The notes under the pieces: generated by a model
What the model was told of the DNA's origin: nothing
Database searches by the model: none
The model's input: the letters and a program-made list of their open reading frames with translations, nothing else
Source of the DNA: Bdellovibrionales bacterium
GTDB taxonomy: Bacteria; Bdellovibrionota; Bdellovibrionia; Bdellovibrionales; Bdellovibrionaceae
Assembly (NCBI GenBank): GCA_005793345.1
Contig: SXSU01000091.1
Location: 1-36,848 of the forward strand
Length of the DNA: 36,848 nt
Reading direction: 5' to 3'
Part shown: positions 18,390-27,361 of the stretch, piece by piece
Position numbering within the stretch: the first letter of the stretch is position 1
How the letters are laid out: every line of letters starts with the position of its first letter
Translations under genes and position numbers: made by a program

Positions 18390-19745
18390 ATGAAAACAAT
18401 ATTAATTTTAAATCTTTTGGGTTTAATATTTGTGTCGATAATTAATACTCTTGCCCACGCAGAGAATGAAACTCTCAGTATCGAGATCCTAGGAAGTTCC
18501 AGTTATTCAGTTATAGGAAAATCATTTCCTATAAAATTATTAAAAATAAAATCCAACTTAAATACAGAATCTGTATACGCCCAATTTATTCCTGCCTGCA
18601 AAAATTCTTGTCCACTCCTCATTGTTTCAGATCCTTATATTGGAATTAATTGGACTGGTGAACTCGTCGACCGCAAATGGGCAGAACGACCTAATGCAGT
18701 AAATGGATTTATTCATGCTGATGACGACGGACCTGGATATGATCCAAAAACTTCAATTGGTACAATTTGGTACTCCAATATTTCTCCTTCAAATATTGCA
18801 GGTGTCGGCGCACCATTTTTATTAAATCAAATTTCAATATTAATTGTACACAATCGTTTTTATGCTGGTCGTAACTTAAAAAATTATTATGAAGATTTTA
18901 TTAGAGCTGCTAATGCGACACCCCTATTAAAAGAAGTAAACACAAATAAAATTGGATTTTACGGAAACTCTTTGGGTGGTTATGTTGCTCTTAATGGATA
19001 TCTAAACAGCACAATTAAACCTAATGCAATAGTTCTCCAATCTCCACTTATGGATCTTGAATCACAATCAAATTACCTAGATACTCTTCCTATTTTAATT
19101 ACCAAAAATTCAAATTTACTTTTTGAATATCAAAAGTTTTTTGATCCTTTTGCACGTAGAATTTTTGATTTCACCCGTGGAACACCAGCAACAGCACCAG
19201 ATGCATTTCATGATTATAAAATTGATAATTTTGCTTCAAAAATTCAAACTCCTACTCTTTTATTACATGATACTTGGGATACTATTATACCTTTTGAAAA
19301 CTCGTATAAACTTTTTAACTTGAATCGCAAAAATATATTTCCAATATGGTTCATGCATGCAACAGATATTGATTTTAATAATTTTCAGTTGGGTCACAAT
19401 CAATCCTCAGAGGGATTAAATGGAAATAATACTAGCCCCTTTATTCAACTATTCTTTTTTAAAAATTTAAAAATAACTAACTTTGCCCCTGTTCTATATT
19501 ACAATTCAATAGATTTAACCGCAGCAATAAAACAATGGCATGGAGCTTCTCAAAGAGGACAAGATATATCATGGCTCAAAGATAGATTAGTGGATTTTTG
19601 TTTTTCACCACGATTATTGATATATGATCTTTCTCCAGCTGCCATTCATGGTACAGCTAAATCATTTTTAGTTCGAACGCTGGAAAATATTTGGGGTATC
19701 AAAAAATCAGAACAAGAAATATGTGATTTTATTCAAAACCAGTAA
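18390..19745 (+). CDS. Exported alpha/beta hydrolase, prolyl-oligopeptidase-like
   Basis: 451-residue exported hydrolase. Signal peptide about 1-24 (ends AHA). The hydrolase fold shows the nucleophile elbow GNSLGG (Ser194), a candidate acid in LLHDTWD (Asp294 or Asp297, strand 7 context) and a candidate His336 in FQLGHNQ. The YGNSLGGYVALNGYL stretch is typical of S9 peptidases and dienelactone-hydrolase-like esterases. The substrate cannot be told. It is monocistronic, divergent from the pseudopilin operon across about 240 bp; a secreted peptidase or esterase would suit a predatory or scavenging life, which is inference. Confidence 0.75.
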   Translation: MKTILILNLLGLIFVSIINTLAHAENETLSIEILGSSSYSVIGKSFPIKLLKIKSNLNTESVYAQFIPACKNSCPLLIVSDPYIGINWTGELVDRKWAERPNAVNGFIHADDDGPGYDPKTSIGTIWYSNISPSNIAGVGAPFLLNQISILIVHNRFYAGRNLKNYYEDFIRAANATPLLKEVNTNKIGFYGNSLGGYVALNGYLNSTIKPNAIVLQSPLMDLESQSNYLDTLPILITKNSNLLFEYQKFFDPFARRIFDFTRGTPATAPDAFHDYKIDNFASKIQTPTLLLHDTWDTIIPFENSYKLFNLNRKNIFPIWFMHATDIDFNNFQLGHNQSSEGLNGNNTSPFIQLFFFKNLKITNFAPVLYYNSIDLTAAIKQWHGASQRGQDISWLKDRLVDFCFSPRLLIYDLSPAAIHGTAKSFLVRTLENIWGIKKSEQEICDFIQNQ

Positions 19746-19751
19746 ACATTG

Positions 19752-19871
19752 TCATAAATTATTTACTGCTGGGGATACCATATGATGTTCAATATTATAA
19801 AGCAGTTTCATGCCACTAAATGACAAAATCGTTAAAAATATCAAAATTAAAATTACCTTCCAAATAGTCAT
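19752..19871 (-). CDS. Small single-helix membrane protein, 39 aa
   Basis: A 39-codon frame on the minus strand begins at ATG 19871 and stops at 19752. It encodes MTIWKVILILIFLTILSFSG, one clear membrane helix, then a short polar tail with a His pair. The SD is weak (GAAGTGAG about ten bases upstream). It lies in an otherwise empty gap between the hydrolase and pyrE. The amphipathic order, with a positive residue before the helix and a soluble tail, is what small membrane proteins look like, but an AT-rich genome gives hydrophobic frames by chance. Confidence 0.4.
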   Translation of the reverse strand: MTIWKVILILIFLTILSFSGMKLLYNIEHHMVSPAVNNL

Positions 19872-20027
19872 ATTACGCGCTCACTTCTAATCTTGCCAAA
19901 ATAAATAAAAAATGTTGTCCTTTCGACACCAAAAGTTTTAGTAAGCATAAAGTATGCCGTAAAAAAGTTTTGTTTGAGTCAATTACAACCTAAAATGATA
20001 AAAAAAAGAAATAATTTGGAGTCAAAT

Positions 20028-20561
20028 ATGAACCGACAAGAATTAGCTCAGCAAATATTTAAAGTTTCCCATTTGACAGGCGAGTTTAAATTACGCTCAG
20101 GTCAAATATCAAATGAGTATTTTGATAAATATAGATTTGAATCTCAACCTTCGCTCCTAAACGCAATTGCCGAACAAATGGTAACTTTAATTCCAAAGGG
20201 AACAGAAGCACTCGCTGCCCTAGAAATGGGTGGAATTCCTATAGCCACTGCAATTTCACTTAAAACAGGCATCCCATGCGTATTTGTTCGAAAAACCGCA
20301 AAAGAATACGGAACTTGTAAGTTCGCTGAAGGTTTAGAGATTAAAAATAAAAAATTATGCATTGTGGAGGATATTGTTACGACAGGTGGCCAAGTTTTCT
20401 TATCTGCACAAGATCTTAAAAATGATGGTGCACTTGTTGAAAATGTTTTATGTGTGATCGATCGTGGTGAAAATTCAAAAGTTAAGATGAACGAAAAAGG
20501 CTTAAATTTAATATCATTATTTACAAAAAATGAATTAAGTAGCTTTAGCACTTCTCGTTAG
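20028..20561 (+). CDS. pyrE: Orotate phosphoribosyltransferase
   Basis: 177 residues; joins orotate to PRPP to make OMP in pyrimidine synthesis. The PRPP-binding motif is LCIVEDIVTTGGQ (110-122), preceded by the usual KLRSGQISNEYFDKYRF (about 21-37) and a flexible-loop VRKTAKEYGT (88-97). I choose ATG 20028 because GGAG lies six bases upstream; ATG 19974 would add 18 residues with no SD and no family support. The gene stands alone and ends at a strong bidirectional terminator. Confidence 0.95.
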   Translation: MNRQELAQQIFKVSHLTGEFKLRSGQISNEYFDKYRFESQPSLLNAIAEQMVTLIPKGTEALAALEMGGIPIATAISLKTGIPCVFVRKTAKEYGTCKFAEGLEIKNKKLCIVEDIVTTGGQVFLSAQDLKNDGALVENVLCVIDRGENSKVKMNEKGLNLISLFTKNELSSFSTSR

Positions 20562-20591
20562 AATGTCGTTACTCATTATTCTTATAAATAT

Positions 20592-20628
20592 AAAAAAAGC
20601 CGTAGATAAATGTTCTACGGCTTTTTTA
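20592..20628. terminator. Bidirectional intrinsic terminator
   Basis: Stem GCCGTAGA (20599-20606) and TCTACGGC (20614-20621), 7-nt loop, with seven A on the left and six T on the right. It can end both pyrE (plus) and the HU gene (minus). Confidence 0.9.
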
Positions 20629-20660
20629 TTTAAATTCATTTAAAACTTAATAAAAATTAA

Positions 20661-20933
20661 TTATTTTACTAAAGTTTTGAATTCAGCACCTGGTCTGAAT
20701 TTAGGATAATTAGTTGCAGCAATTTTTATTGGTTTACCAGTTTGTGGGTTACGACCAATTCTTGCTTTTCTTTTAGCTTTAGTGAAAGTTCCAAAACCTA
20801 CTAACTTAACATCATCACCTTTTTTAACTGCTTTTCTAATATGATCAAGAGTCATATCAAGAAATCTTTCAGTATCAGCTTTGCTCCATTTACCTTCAGT
20901 TGCAATCTTAGTGATTAATTGTGCTTTATTCAT
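20661..20933 (-). CDS. HU-family DNA-binding protein
   Basis: 90 residues, typical HU length. The family signature GFGTFTKAKRKARIGRNPQT (46-65) and the KFRPGAEFKTLV tail are present. HU is a dimeric nucleoid protein that bends DNA. AGGAG precedes the ATG, and a good promoter lies at 20989-21017, so it is probably transcribed separately from the upstream hydroxylase gene. Confidence 0.95.
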   Translation of the reverse strand: MNKAQLITKIATEGKWSKADTERFLDMTLDHIRKAVKKGDDVKLVGFGTFTKAKRKARIGRNPQTGKPIKIAATNYPKFRPGAEFKTLVK

Positions 20934-20988
20934 AGTTTCTCCTTGTTGTTATGCACTTATTTTTTATTTCTTAATTGTTCTTAAATTA

Positions 20989-21017
20989 ATGAAAACAATG
21001 TTCCAAAACATCGTCAA
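20989..21017 (-). promoter_or_regulatory. Promoter of the HU gene
   Basis: TTGACG (21012-21017) and TTTCAT (20989-20994) with 17-nt spacing on the minus strand. The spacer holds a short inverted repeat ATGTT-TTGG-AACAT, possibly an operator. Confidence 0.45.
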
Positions 21018-21036
21018 CAAAAAAAATTAAAAAAAG

Positions 21037-22797
21037 TTAACTAACTAATAACTTAAATCCTCGATCAATTAACATTTTAATGTTTGGGGCATTTTTAGAA
21101 AGTTGATTAAGTTGAGCTATTAACTTTTCTACTAAATCGGTCTTAGAGTTATTTAATTTTAAAAATTCTAAAATTTCGAATCGCAATAACCAATCTAGTG
21201 GATACTGTTGATCAAGTTTTGTTGCAATTTGCCTTATAGAATGCTCCACATCTTTATTCCAAAGATTTTGTTCACGCAAATCTCTTACTTGTTGGTACAT
21301 TGTTACTAGCGATTTATTCTCATCTATCAAATTACATTTTTGTACTCTTGCCTTTGAACACATTCCAATTGTTTCTTTAACAAAGGCATCTCGATCAGCC
21401 GCCCCACCAAAAACTGAAACCACTTCTGAACCACAAGCCATATCAAAATCACCCCACTCAGGTGCAAATAAGACTTGTTCATTCCATTTAACTTCACAAT
21501 CTTTAAAAGTAATTACATGAAGTTTGCCCTGATGCAGAAGAACTGAACTTAATACTCCAGTAACGACAATTCCAGAGTAAAATTCTAATTTTGATTTTTT
21601 ACCCTCTACAAATCCTAAATTTTTAAGGTCTTCATTTGTTAATTGACTTGAAGTCTTATTCACACTTTTTATAACTCCAAGCGGAGTGCTATAACCTTCT
21701 TTATGATAATTTGCACCGTGACCAACATACTGCAGTTCTTCTTTTGATAGTTGACAGGAGCCAGTATACTTCAAAAAAATGATTTCACCTTGAGAATTTG
21801 TTTTATAATCTACAAGCGTTCCACTTATCTGCAGTCCCGAATCTAATTGAGTTGTAGTAACTGTTCTTGCCTCTAAAGCTTTATTTAAGGCCGCCACTCC
21901 TCCAATTTTATACGCCATAGTTTTTGAAAACTCATCGACAATGGCATCTAATTTTGAAAAATCATCAGTGTAAAACAACTGAGGTTGTGGTTTCGTAATA
22001 TCAAAATCCTGATTCATACAATCAATAGTCATTTGTACTTTTTTAACTTCAGGATTTAAACAAAAATAACTTTCCCCAACTGACGACAACAAACCAGCAC
22101 CATAAATTAAAGTTTTCCCATTTTTATCAACAAACAAACCATATTCCGTAGACCACCAACCAAACCGAGTTAGTTTTTGCGCTTCACTGACATACTTAAC
22201 AGATTTAAGGGCCGTATTTAATCCTTCTTGAGCCTCTTGAATATCTTTTTCAGTACTATGGGGATCTTCTTTAGTTTCTGATAATTTTAAGACTGCTTCG
22301 TAAACCATATTATCTTCTTTGGCATATATGGCATATCGTGCAACCTTACCTATTTTATGAAGTAAATTTGCATACCCAGGATCCGCAACGATTGGCGCAT
22401 GTCCGGCAGCCTCGTGAACAATATCAGGTGAAGGAGTATAATCAATATGTTCGATTTTTCGCATATCACAAGCAATTGGTAAAATGCTCTGAGCCAGCAT
22501 TTCTAAAAATTCTGGTGCCGGTATAAAACCAGTAATTCCAACAGCACGCCACCCATATTTTTTTAGTTTTTCATCCATCTCAGAAATTTTTGGAACTCGT
22601 TCAATACTAATTCCAAATTCATGAAGACCTTCTAAATATTTTGAATGGGCATGATCCTTAAAAAAATATGAATTCAACCTCATTATATGTCTCCAGCAAG
22701 CATGGTCAATGGCTGTATACATTGAATAATCCTGCTGAGTGATATACTGTTTTAAATAATCTGGCATTTGCGGGATATTTTCTACTTCTTGTATCAT
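21037..22797 (-). CDS. phhA: Pterin-dependent aromatic amino acid hydroxylase (phenylalanine 4-monooxygenase type)
   Basis: 586 residues. The first about 310 form the catalytic domain of the biopterin-dependent Phe/Tyr/Trp hydroxylases: PSPDIVHEAAGHAPIVADPGY gives the iron ligands His128 and His133, and WWSTEYG gives Glu218. This enzyme hydroxylates phenylalanine to tyrosine with tetrahydropterin and oxygen. No N-terminal ACT domain is seen. The C-terminal about 275 residues are unlike the about 270-residue proteobacterial PhhA; long forms are known in some bacteria, but I cannot assign the extension. Its ATG overlaps the stop of the dehydrogenase gene (TAATG). Substrate choice (Phe, Tyr or Trp) is uncertain. 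Confidence 0.85.
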   Translation of the reverse strand: MIQEVENIPQMPDYLKQYITQQDYSMYTAIDHACWRHIMRLNSYFFKDHAHSKYLEGLHEFGISIERVPKISEMDEKLKKYGWRAVGITGFIPAPEFLEMLAQSILPIACDMRKIEHIDYTPSPDIVHEAAGHAPIVADPGYANLLHKIGKVARYAIYAKEDNMVYEAVLKLSETKEDPHSTEKDIQEAQEGLNTALKSVKYVSEAQKLTRFGWWSTEYGLFVDKNGKTLIYGAGLLSSVGESYFCLNPEVKKVQMTIDCMNQDFDITKPQPQLFYTDDFSKLDAIVDEFSKTMAYKIGGVAALNKALEARTVTTTQLDSGLQISGTLVDYKTNSQGEIIFLKYTGSCQLSKEELQYVGHGANYHKEGYSTPLGVIKSVNKTSSQLTNEDLKNLGFVEGKKSKLEFYSGIVVTGVLSSVLLHQGKLHVITFKDCEVKWNEQVLFAPEWGDFDMACGSEVVSVFGGAADRDAFVKETIGMCSKARVQKCNLIDENKSLVTMYQQVRDLREQNLWNKDVEHSIRQIATKLDQQYPLDWLLRFEILEFLKLNNSKTDLVEKLIAQLNQLSKNAPNIKMLIDRGFKLLVS

Positions 22798-23585
22798 TAT
22801 ATTGTCGTGCCTCCATCAACCACAAAGGAACTACCAACAACATATGAAGACTTAGGTGAAGACAACCATAAAATGGCTTCGCCAATCTCCTCTGGTTTAG
22901 CACTTCTTTTCGTGGGTAAAGAATTTTCATATTTATATTTACGATCAGCAATTATTCTATCTAACATCGGGGTATCAACGGGCCCCGGGCAAACTGCATT
23001 CACACGGATACCATGTTTGATTTGCTCTAGAGCTACAGATTTAGTTATCCCCAAAACAGCATGTTTAGAGGATACATAAAGTGAAGATTCAGGAATTGCT
23101 TTAAATCCTGCAATCGACGAAATATTTACAATGGTACCTTGATTTTTATTTTTTAAAAATAGTTGAACTTGTTTTTGCATCGAATACCATAAAGATTTGA
23201 CATTAATATTATAACATTCATCAAAGTCAGCAAGAGTGAGAGTATCAATTGATCCTATTTTTCCTTCGATAGCAGCGTTATTCACATAACCGTCAATTAT
23301 TAAATCTTTTTTATTAAAATTTTGATATAAACTATCAATTTGCTGGGTTTGAGATAAATCAAAAGAATAGATTTCAACTGTACCTTTTTCGTTTGTACTT
23401 TTTTCGTTTAAATCCAATTTAGAAAGTTCACTTTGAAGAGATTCGAGCTTACTTTTTTGTCGACCAACAAGAATTAAATTTGCACCTTGTGAATAAAATA
23501 GTTTCGCAGTCGCACGACCAATTCCACTGCCTGCGCCTGTTATAAGATAGGTCTTATTTTTAAATTCAAAATTTAAACTTTTCAT
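22797..23585 (-). CDS. Short-chain dehydrogenase/reductase
   Basis: 262 residues of the classical SDR family: cofactor motif TGAGSGIG (16-23), NNAA (102-105), catalytic Ser156/Ser157, Tyr170 and Lys174 (YVSSK), and PGPVDTPM after the active site. It is translationally coupled to the hydroxylase. An SDR partner could recycle dihydropterin or act on tyrosine catabolites, but the sequence does not show the substrate. It is probably cytoplasmic and NAD(P)H-dependent. Confidence 0.9.
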   Translation of the reverse strand: MKSLNFEFKNKTYLITGAGSGIGRATAKLFYSQGANLILVGRQKSKLESLQSELSKLDLNEKSTNEKGTVEIYSFDLSQTQQIDSLYQNFNKKDLIIDGYVNNAAIEGKIGSIDTLTLADFDECYNINVKSLWYSMQKQVQLFLKNKNQGTIVNISSIAGFKAIPESSLYVSSKHAVLGITKSVALEQIKHGIRVNAVCPGPVDTPMLDRIIADRKYKYENSLPTKRSAKPEEIGEAILWLSSPKSSYVVGSSFVVDGGTTI

Positions 23586-23667
23586 AAATAATATTCCATT
23601 CTAACTCTATAAGTGCACTACTCTCTTTATCACATCATATACCATCTTATAAAATCATTGAAGGTCG

Positions 23668-23955
23668 TTACCAATATGGAGCATCTATGATTAAATCCCC
23701 CTCAACGGTCACTTGGCAAGAAATTCTATAGATGGGCCCAAGTTCATTTTTTACTTTTAAGAAATCTTCAATTTCATTTGGTGGCAAAAGTGTATTTTCT
23801 CCTCCCATAACTTTAACCCAGCATTTACCACAGACTCCCTCTCCCCCACAGGATGAGGCTATTGGCTTTCCTGCGTCAAGTAAAGCTTGACGAAGATTTA
23901 CTCCTTTAGCAACAATGATTTCACTTTGATCTTTCGAAAATTTTATTTTAGGCAT
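23668..23955 (-). CDS. 2Fe-2S ferredoxin
   Basis: 95 residues with the plant-type [2Fe-2S] ligand set: Cys36, Cys42, Cys45 (CGGEGVCGKC) and Cys80 (ISC). It is a soluble electron carrier. It is the first gene in the same direction as the dehydrogenase and hydroxylase, 82 nt upstream, so it may be co-transcribed, but no partner reductase is present here. The start has AGGT upstream and faces the divergent dehydrogenase gene across 154 bp. Confidence 0.9.
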   Translation of the reverse strand: MPKIKFSKDQSEIIVAKGVNLRQALLDAGKPIASSCGGEGVCGKCWVKVMGGENTLLPPNEIEDFLKVKNELGPIYRISCQVTVEGDLIIDAPYW

Positions 23956-24109
23956 ATTGTGACCTGGTTGTATTGCAATTTTTTTTGATATGCAGTTTAG
24001 TTGTTTGTTTTTTGTTTTATTATTAATAAGGAAGATCTTTAAATTCCCCTTGTATTAAAATGAACTTTTTAATTCTAATTAAAAAAAGTAAGGTTGAAAG
24101 AAATAAATT

Positions 24110-24832
24110 ATGTCGCAGCGCCACTCTATTCATGATTTTTCTAAAATTGCTATACTCGGCTCATCTAGAGGCTTTGGGGCTTCGCTCTATAATGAGCTAT
24201 CACATTATGAAAATAAAGAATTTCTACTTGTGTCACGTAAAATAGAACAGCAAGGTGTTGAACTCCAAAATGAACTTCAATATCGTGAAGTCCAACTAAG
24301 TATTGACCTCAAAAATAAAAACAATAAAGTTTTGTTTAATTGTGATTTTTCAAAATTAGAAAATTGTCAGTTGCTTAAAAGTAAAATTATAGAGTTCAAA
24401 CCTGATATAATCTTTTATATAGCTGGTGGCGGCCCCTATGGCCGTTTCGAAGATAAAAAGTGGGCAGACCATCTTTGGGCCTACAATGTAAACTTATTAT
24501 TTCCAGCTCAACTTTATCATGAATTATTAGCCTTAAAAAAATTAAACTTAATAACTACAAAAATCATAATTTTTATTGGCTCTGATATTGCTGACAATAA
24601 ACCCGATCCACTTAGCGCAAGTTACTCGTCAGCGAAACATGGACTAAGAGGGTTAATTAACTCTATACAATATGAACAACCTTTGATTGAAAGTTATCTC
24701 TATAGCCCTGGATACATGGATACTAAATTACTTCCACCTAATGCAACTCCACGACACCAAACCCCTGATCTTGTTGTTAAGCCAGAACATGAGGTAAAAA
24801 AATTAATTAAAAGCATTTTTAATAATTGCTAA
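24110..24832 (+). CDS. Short-chain dehydrogenase-like protein
   Basis: 240 residues; Rossmann motif GSSRGFG (17-23), AGGGP (105-109), Ser158, Tyr172 and Lys176 (YSSAKHG) are all placed as in classical SDRs. It is more divergent than the neighbouring SDR gene at 22797. It precedes a GT2/GT-C glycosyltransferase pair by about 110 nt on the same strand, which may point to polysaccharide or glycolipid metabolism, but no common operon signal is seen and the substrate is unknown. Confidence 0.8.
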   Translation: MSQRHSIHDFSKIAILGSSRGFGASLYNELSHYENKEFLLVSRKIEQQGVELQNELQYREVQLSIDLKNKNNKVLFNCDFSKLENCQLLKSKIIEFKPDIIFYIAGGGPYGRFEDKKWADHLWAYNVNLLFPAQLYHELLALKKLNLITTKIIIFIGSDIADNKPDPLSASYSSAKHGLRGLINSIQYEQPLIESYLYSPGYMDTKLLPPNATPRHQTPDLVVKPEHEVKKLIKSIFNNC

Positions 24833-24944
24833 TGTTTAAGTCTGATTGCTTCACAATTTTATTTTCTTATTTGTTTAGAAAGTAAGACGACAAAGTATTT
24901 TTTTAATTGCAATCACAGAACCAATCACCTATTTTTTTACTCAT

Positions 24945-25703
24945 ATGTATATAAATATTTGCGTTCCTTGTTTTAACGAATCGAATCGACTTTCTTTGTT
25001 CTTAAATCAAATTCAAGAATTGTCGAATTTAAATACTTTTCAAGATCACTCTATAGATTTCACTTTTTTAAATGATGGTTCTCTCCATGATGAATCACAA
25101 AAAATGAACTCCATAATTACAACTTTTAAATCAACACGATTTAATATTTCAATGATAAACTTTGATTCCAATCGAGGAAAGGGAGCTGTCCTTAGAGATG
25201 GTTTTCAAGTAGCCATTAATAAAAACTGTTATGATATAATTGGTTTTATGGATGGTGATGGCGCAACTGGCGCCCTTGAACTTCAAAATTTAATTTTAAA
25301 TTTTGAAAAAAATAAAGACTTGGATTTAGTTATTGGTAGTCGTTGGAAAGCTCTTGGTTATAAAGTAGAAAGAACTTTAAAACGTCATCTCATGGGAAGA
25401 ATATTTGCAACTCTCTTAAGTGTCATTTTTGATATTCCTGTTTATGATTCCCAATGTGGAGCAAAACTTTTTAAAGCAACTGTATTAAACAATAAGCTAT
25501 TAACTTATTGTTATGATAACAAATGGCTTTTTGATACCCAATTATTAATTACGCTTTATTTGTCTAAGAAAAAAATAATTGAACAACCTGTGAACTGGAA
25601 AGACCAACCGGGCTCAAAAGTTCATATCTTACGAGATAGCTGGAGAATGTTTGTTGGATTAATTACTTTTAAAAAATATTCTGAAAATAATAAATATGAA
25701 TAA
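24945..25703 (+). CDS. Family 2 glycosyltransferase, dolichyl/polyprenyl-phosphate type
   Basis: 252 residues with the GT-A fold of family GT2: VPCFNESNRL (7-16), FLNDGS (41-46) and the metal-binding MDGDGA (102-107), followed by IGSRW and a conserved RHLMGRIFATL. The order resembles enzymes that load a sugar on polyprenyl phosphate (DPM1, ALG5 or GtrB-like). It overlaps the next gene, a multi-helix membrane protein, by 8 nt; such pairs often transfer the lipid-linked sugar across the membrane. No membrane helices are seen in this gene itself. Confidence 0.85.
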   Translation: MYINICVPCFNESNRLSLFLNQIQELSNLNTFQDHSIDFTFLNDGSLHDESQKMNSIITTFKSTRFNISMINFDSNRGKGAVLRDGFQVAINKNCYDIIGFMDGDGATGALELQNLILNFEKNKDLDLVIGSRWKALGYKVERTLKRHLMGRIFATLLSVIFDIPVYDSQCGAKLFKATVLNNKLLTYCYDNKWLFDTQLLITLYLSKKKIIEQPVNWKDQPGSKVHILRDSWRMFVGLITFKKYSENNKYE

Positions 25704-27306
25704 ATTTTTTAAAAATCAAGAATTGCAATTTCGATCCCTATTCTTTTTATTTATTACCCTTTATTTTGTTTTATTTTTTGCTTGTTCTTTTTTTACCCCT
25801 CTATTAGCTGATGATTATAATTATTTAATGCTATCCCGTGGAGAAAATTATTTTTTAATTGAATTGCTGTTCAATTTAAAAAAACATTACTTTGAATGGG
25901 GAGGTCGAATGATCTCTCATTTTATTGCAGGCATTTTACTCTGGACAAGAGGAACATTTGATACTCCACTTTTTTATGCCACCTTTAATACTTTAATTTT
26001 AAGTTATATTTTATATGGTTCAAAGAAAATTATTTATTATTCGAATCAAAGTAAATTTAATTTTAATTCTAGCACATCGTCTTTTTACCATGAGAACTCA
26101 AGAAAAACCTCTAATCTGAATATTGATAATAAAATTGAAATGGATATTGCAAATAGGGAATTTAAATACCAATTCCATTATTTTATTTTTTCTGCCATAT
26201 TATTTTTCTTTACAACAAACTGCAAATATCATTATCAAACAATGTTTTGGGTGACAGGATCCGCAAACTATATGTGGATGTTTGCAATTTTAATTTTTTA
26301 TTTAAGTTATAACAACGAAATTTTCTTTAATTCAAACTCTCAACATATCCCGACTATAAGTTTTAAAAGTTTATTTCTCACTTTTATTATTGCATTTGTA
26401 ACTGGTGCAACTAATGAAAATGTTGGTATTGCAGTTATTAGTTTTTTAACTTTAAAACTAATAGTAAATTCAAATTTTTTAAAAAAATATTTCAATTCCA
26501 CAATATCAACTTCAACTTTAATTATTAATCTATTTGGGTTAGCATCAGGATCGGCCTGGTTGTTATTAGCTCCCGGTAACAAGGTTCGCGATACAATAGC
26601 AAACCCAAATGGCACAGGTACTTTAATCCAAAAAATAAATTCTTGGCTTGATTCATTGGTTGTTTTTTTAGGAAGACCAGAAGGGCTAATTATACTCCTT
26701 GTATTTTTTGGTAGTTTATTATTTCTTAAAAAACACAAAATAAATCAAAATAAAACTCTTACCAAAAAACTACCAATACAAAATAGTTTTATTTCAAAAG
26801 TTAATTCATTAATTAAAACATTAATTAATATAAAATTGAGTACAATAATTTCTTTTTTAATTACTAATCCTTTATTCACTCTTTGGTTACTGATGACTGG
26901 ATCTTACCTTGGCCATACAGGGAACTTCTACGGCCGCAAAAGTTTTAACATTGGCTGGATTTTTTCTTTATTTTTAATTGATTATCTTGTTAAAAAAAAT
27001 CTTCTAGAATTTTTATTATCAACCTTAAAGAGTAAATTAATTTATTTAAGCATGATATTAGTTTTCCTAAGCTGCTTGAGATGGGGATACGATTTTAACG
27101 TGATATTTGAATATAACAATTTAGTGGAACAAAGAGAAGATGAAATTATCGAACAAAAAATTAAAGGTACTAAAAATATAATCACCTATAATTTGGCATC
27201 TCCATATGATTTAGAAGATCTTTCAATAAACTCAAATCATTGGATAAACACTCCCTACGCAAAATATCTTGATATAGATTCAATTTCTGTAACCCCACAC
27301 AAGTAA
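25696..27306 (+). CDS. GT-C-like membrane protein, DUF6056 type
   Basis: 536-residue polytopic membrane protein with about ten or more hydrophobic segments from residue 14. An ADDYNY motif (38-43) after the first helix, in the first extracytoplasmic loop, and the W-G-G-R pattern that follows are typical of DUF6056 and GT-C-like glycosyltransferases, where the acidic pair is part of the active site. The gene is coupled to the GT2 gene by an 8-nt overlap. It may transfer the lipid-linked sugar to an envelope glycan; acceptor unknown. Confidence 0.7.
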   Translation: MNKFFKNQELQFRSLFFLFITLYFVLFFACSFFTPLLADDYNYLMLSRGENYFLIELLFNLKKHYFEWGGRMISHFIAGILLWTRGTFDTPLFYATFNTLILSYILYGSKKIIYYSNQSKFNFNSSTSSFYHENSRKTSNLNIDNKIEMDIANREFKYQFHYFIFSAILFFFTTNCKYHYQTMFWVTGSANYMWMFAILIFYLSYNNEIFFNSNSQHIPTISFKSLFLTFIIAFVTGATNENVGIAVISFLTLKLIVNSNFLKKYFNSTISTSTLIINLFGLASGSAWLLLAPGNKVRDTIANPNGTGTLIQKINSWLDSLVVFLGRPEGLIILLVFFGSLLFLKKHKINQNKTLTKKLPIQNSFISKVNSLIKTLINIKLSTIISFLITNPLFTLWLLMTGSYLGHTGNFYGRKSFNIGWIFSLFLIDYLVKKNLLEFLLSTLKSKLIYLSMILVFLSCLRWGYDFNVIFEYNNLVEQREDEIIEQKIKGTKNIITYNLASPYDLEDLSINSNHWINTPYAKYLDIDSISVTPHK

Positions 27307-27324
27307 TTTTTAATTGACATGTGA

Positions 27325-27342
27325 GGGGGGAGGGGGGAGGGG
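27325..27342 (+). repeat. G-run tract, G6-A-G6-A-G4
   Basis: Sixteen G in 18 nt (GGGGGGAGGGGGGAGGGG) in an otherwise AT-rich gap between convergent genes. It has enough short G tracts to form an intramolecular G-quadruplex if tracts of two or three G are used. Confidence 0.9.
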
Positions 27343-27361
27343 ATATAACTTCATTTAATTA

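Noticed and set aside
20144..20551. 135-codon minus-strand ORF
   Set aside because: Antisense of pyrE, whose PRPP motif proves the plus frame.
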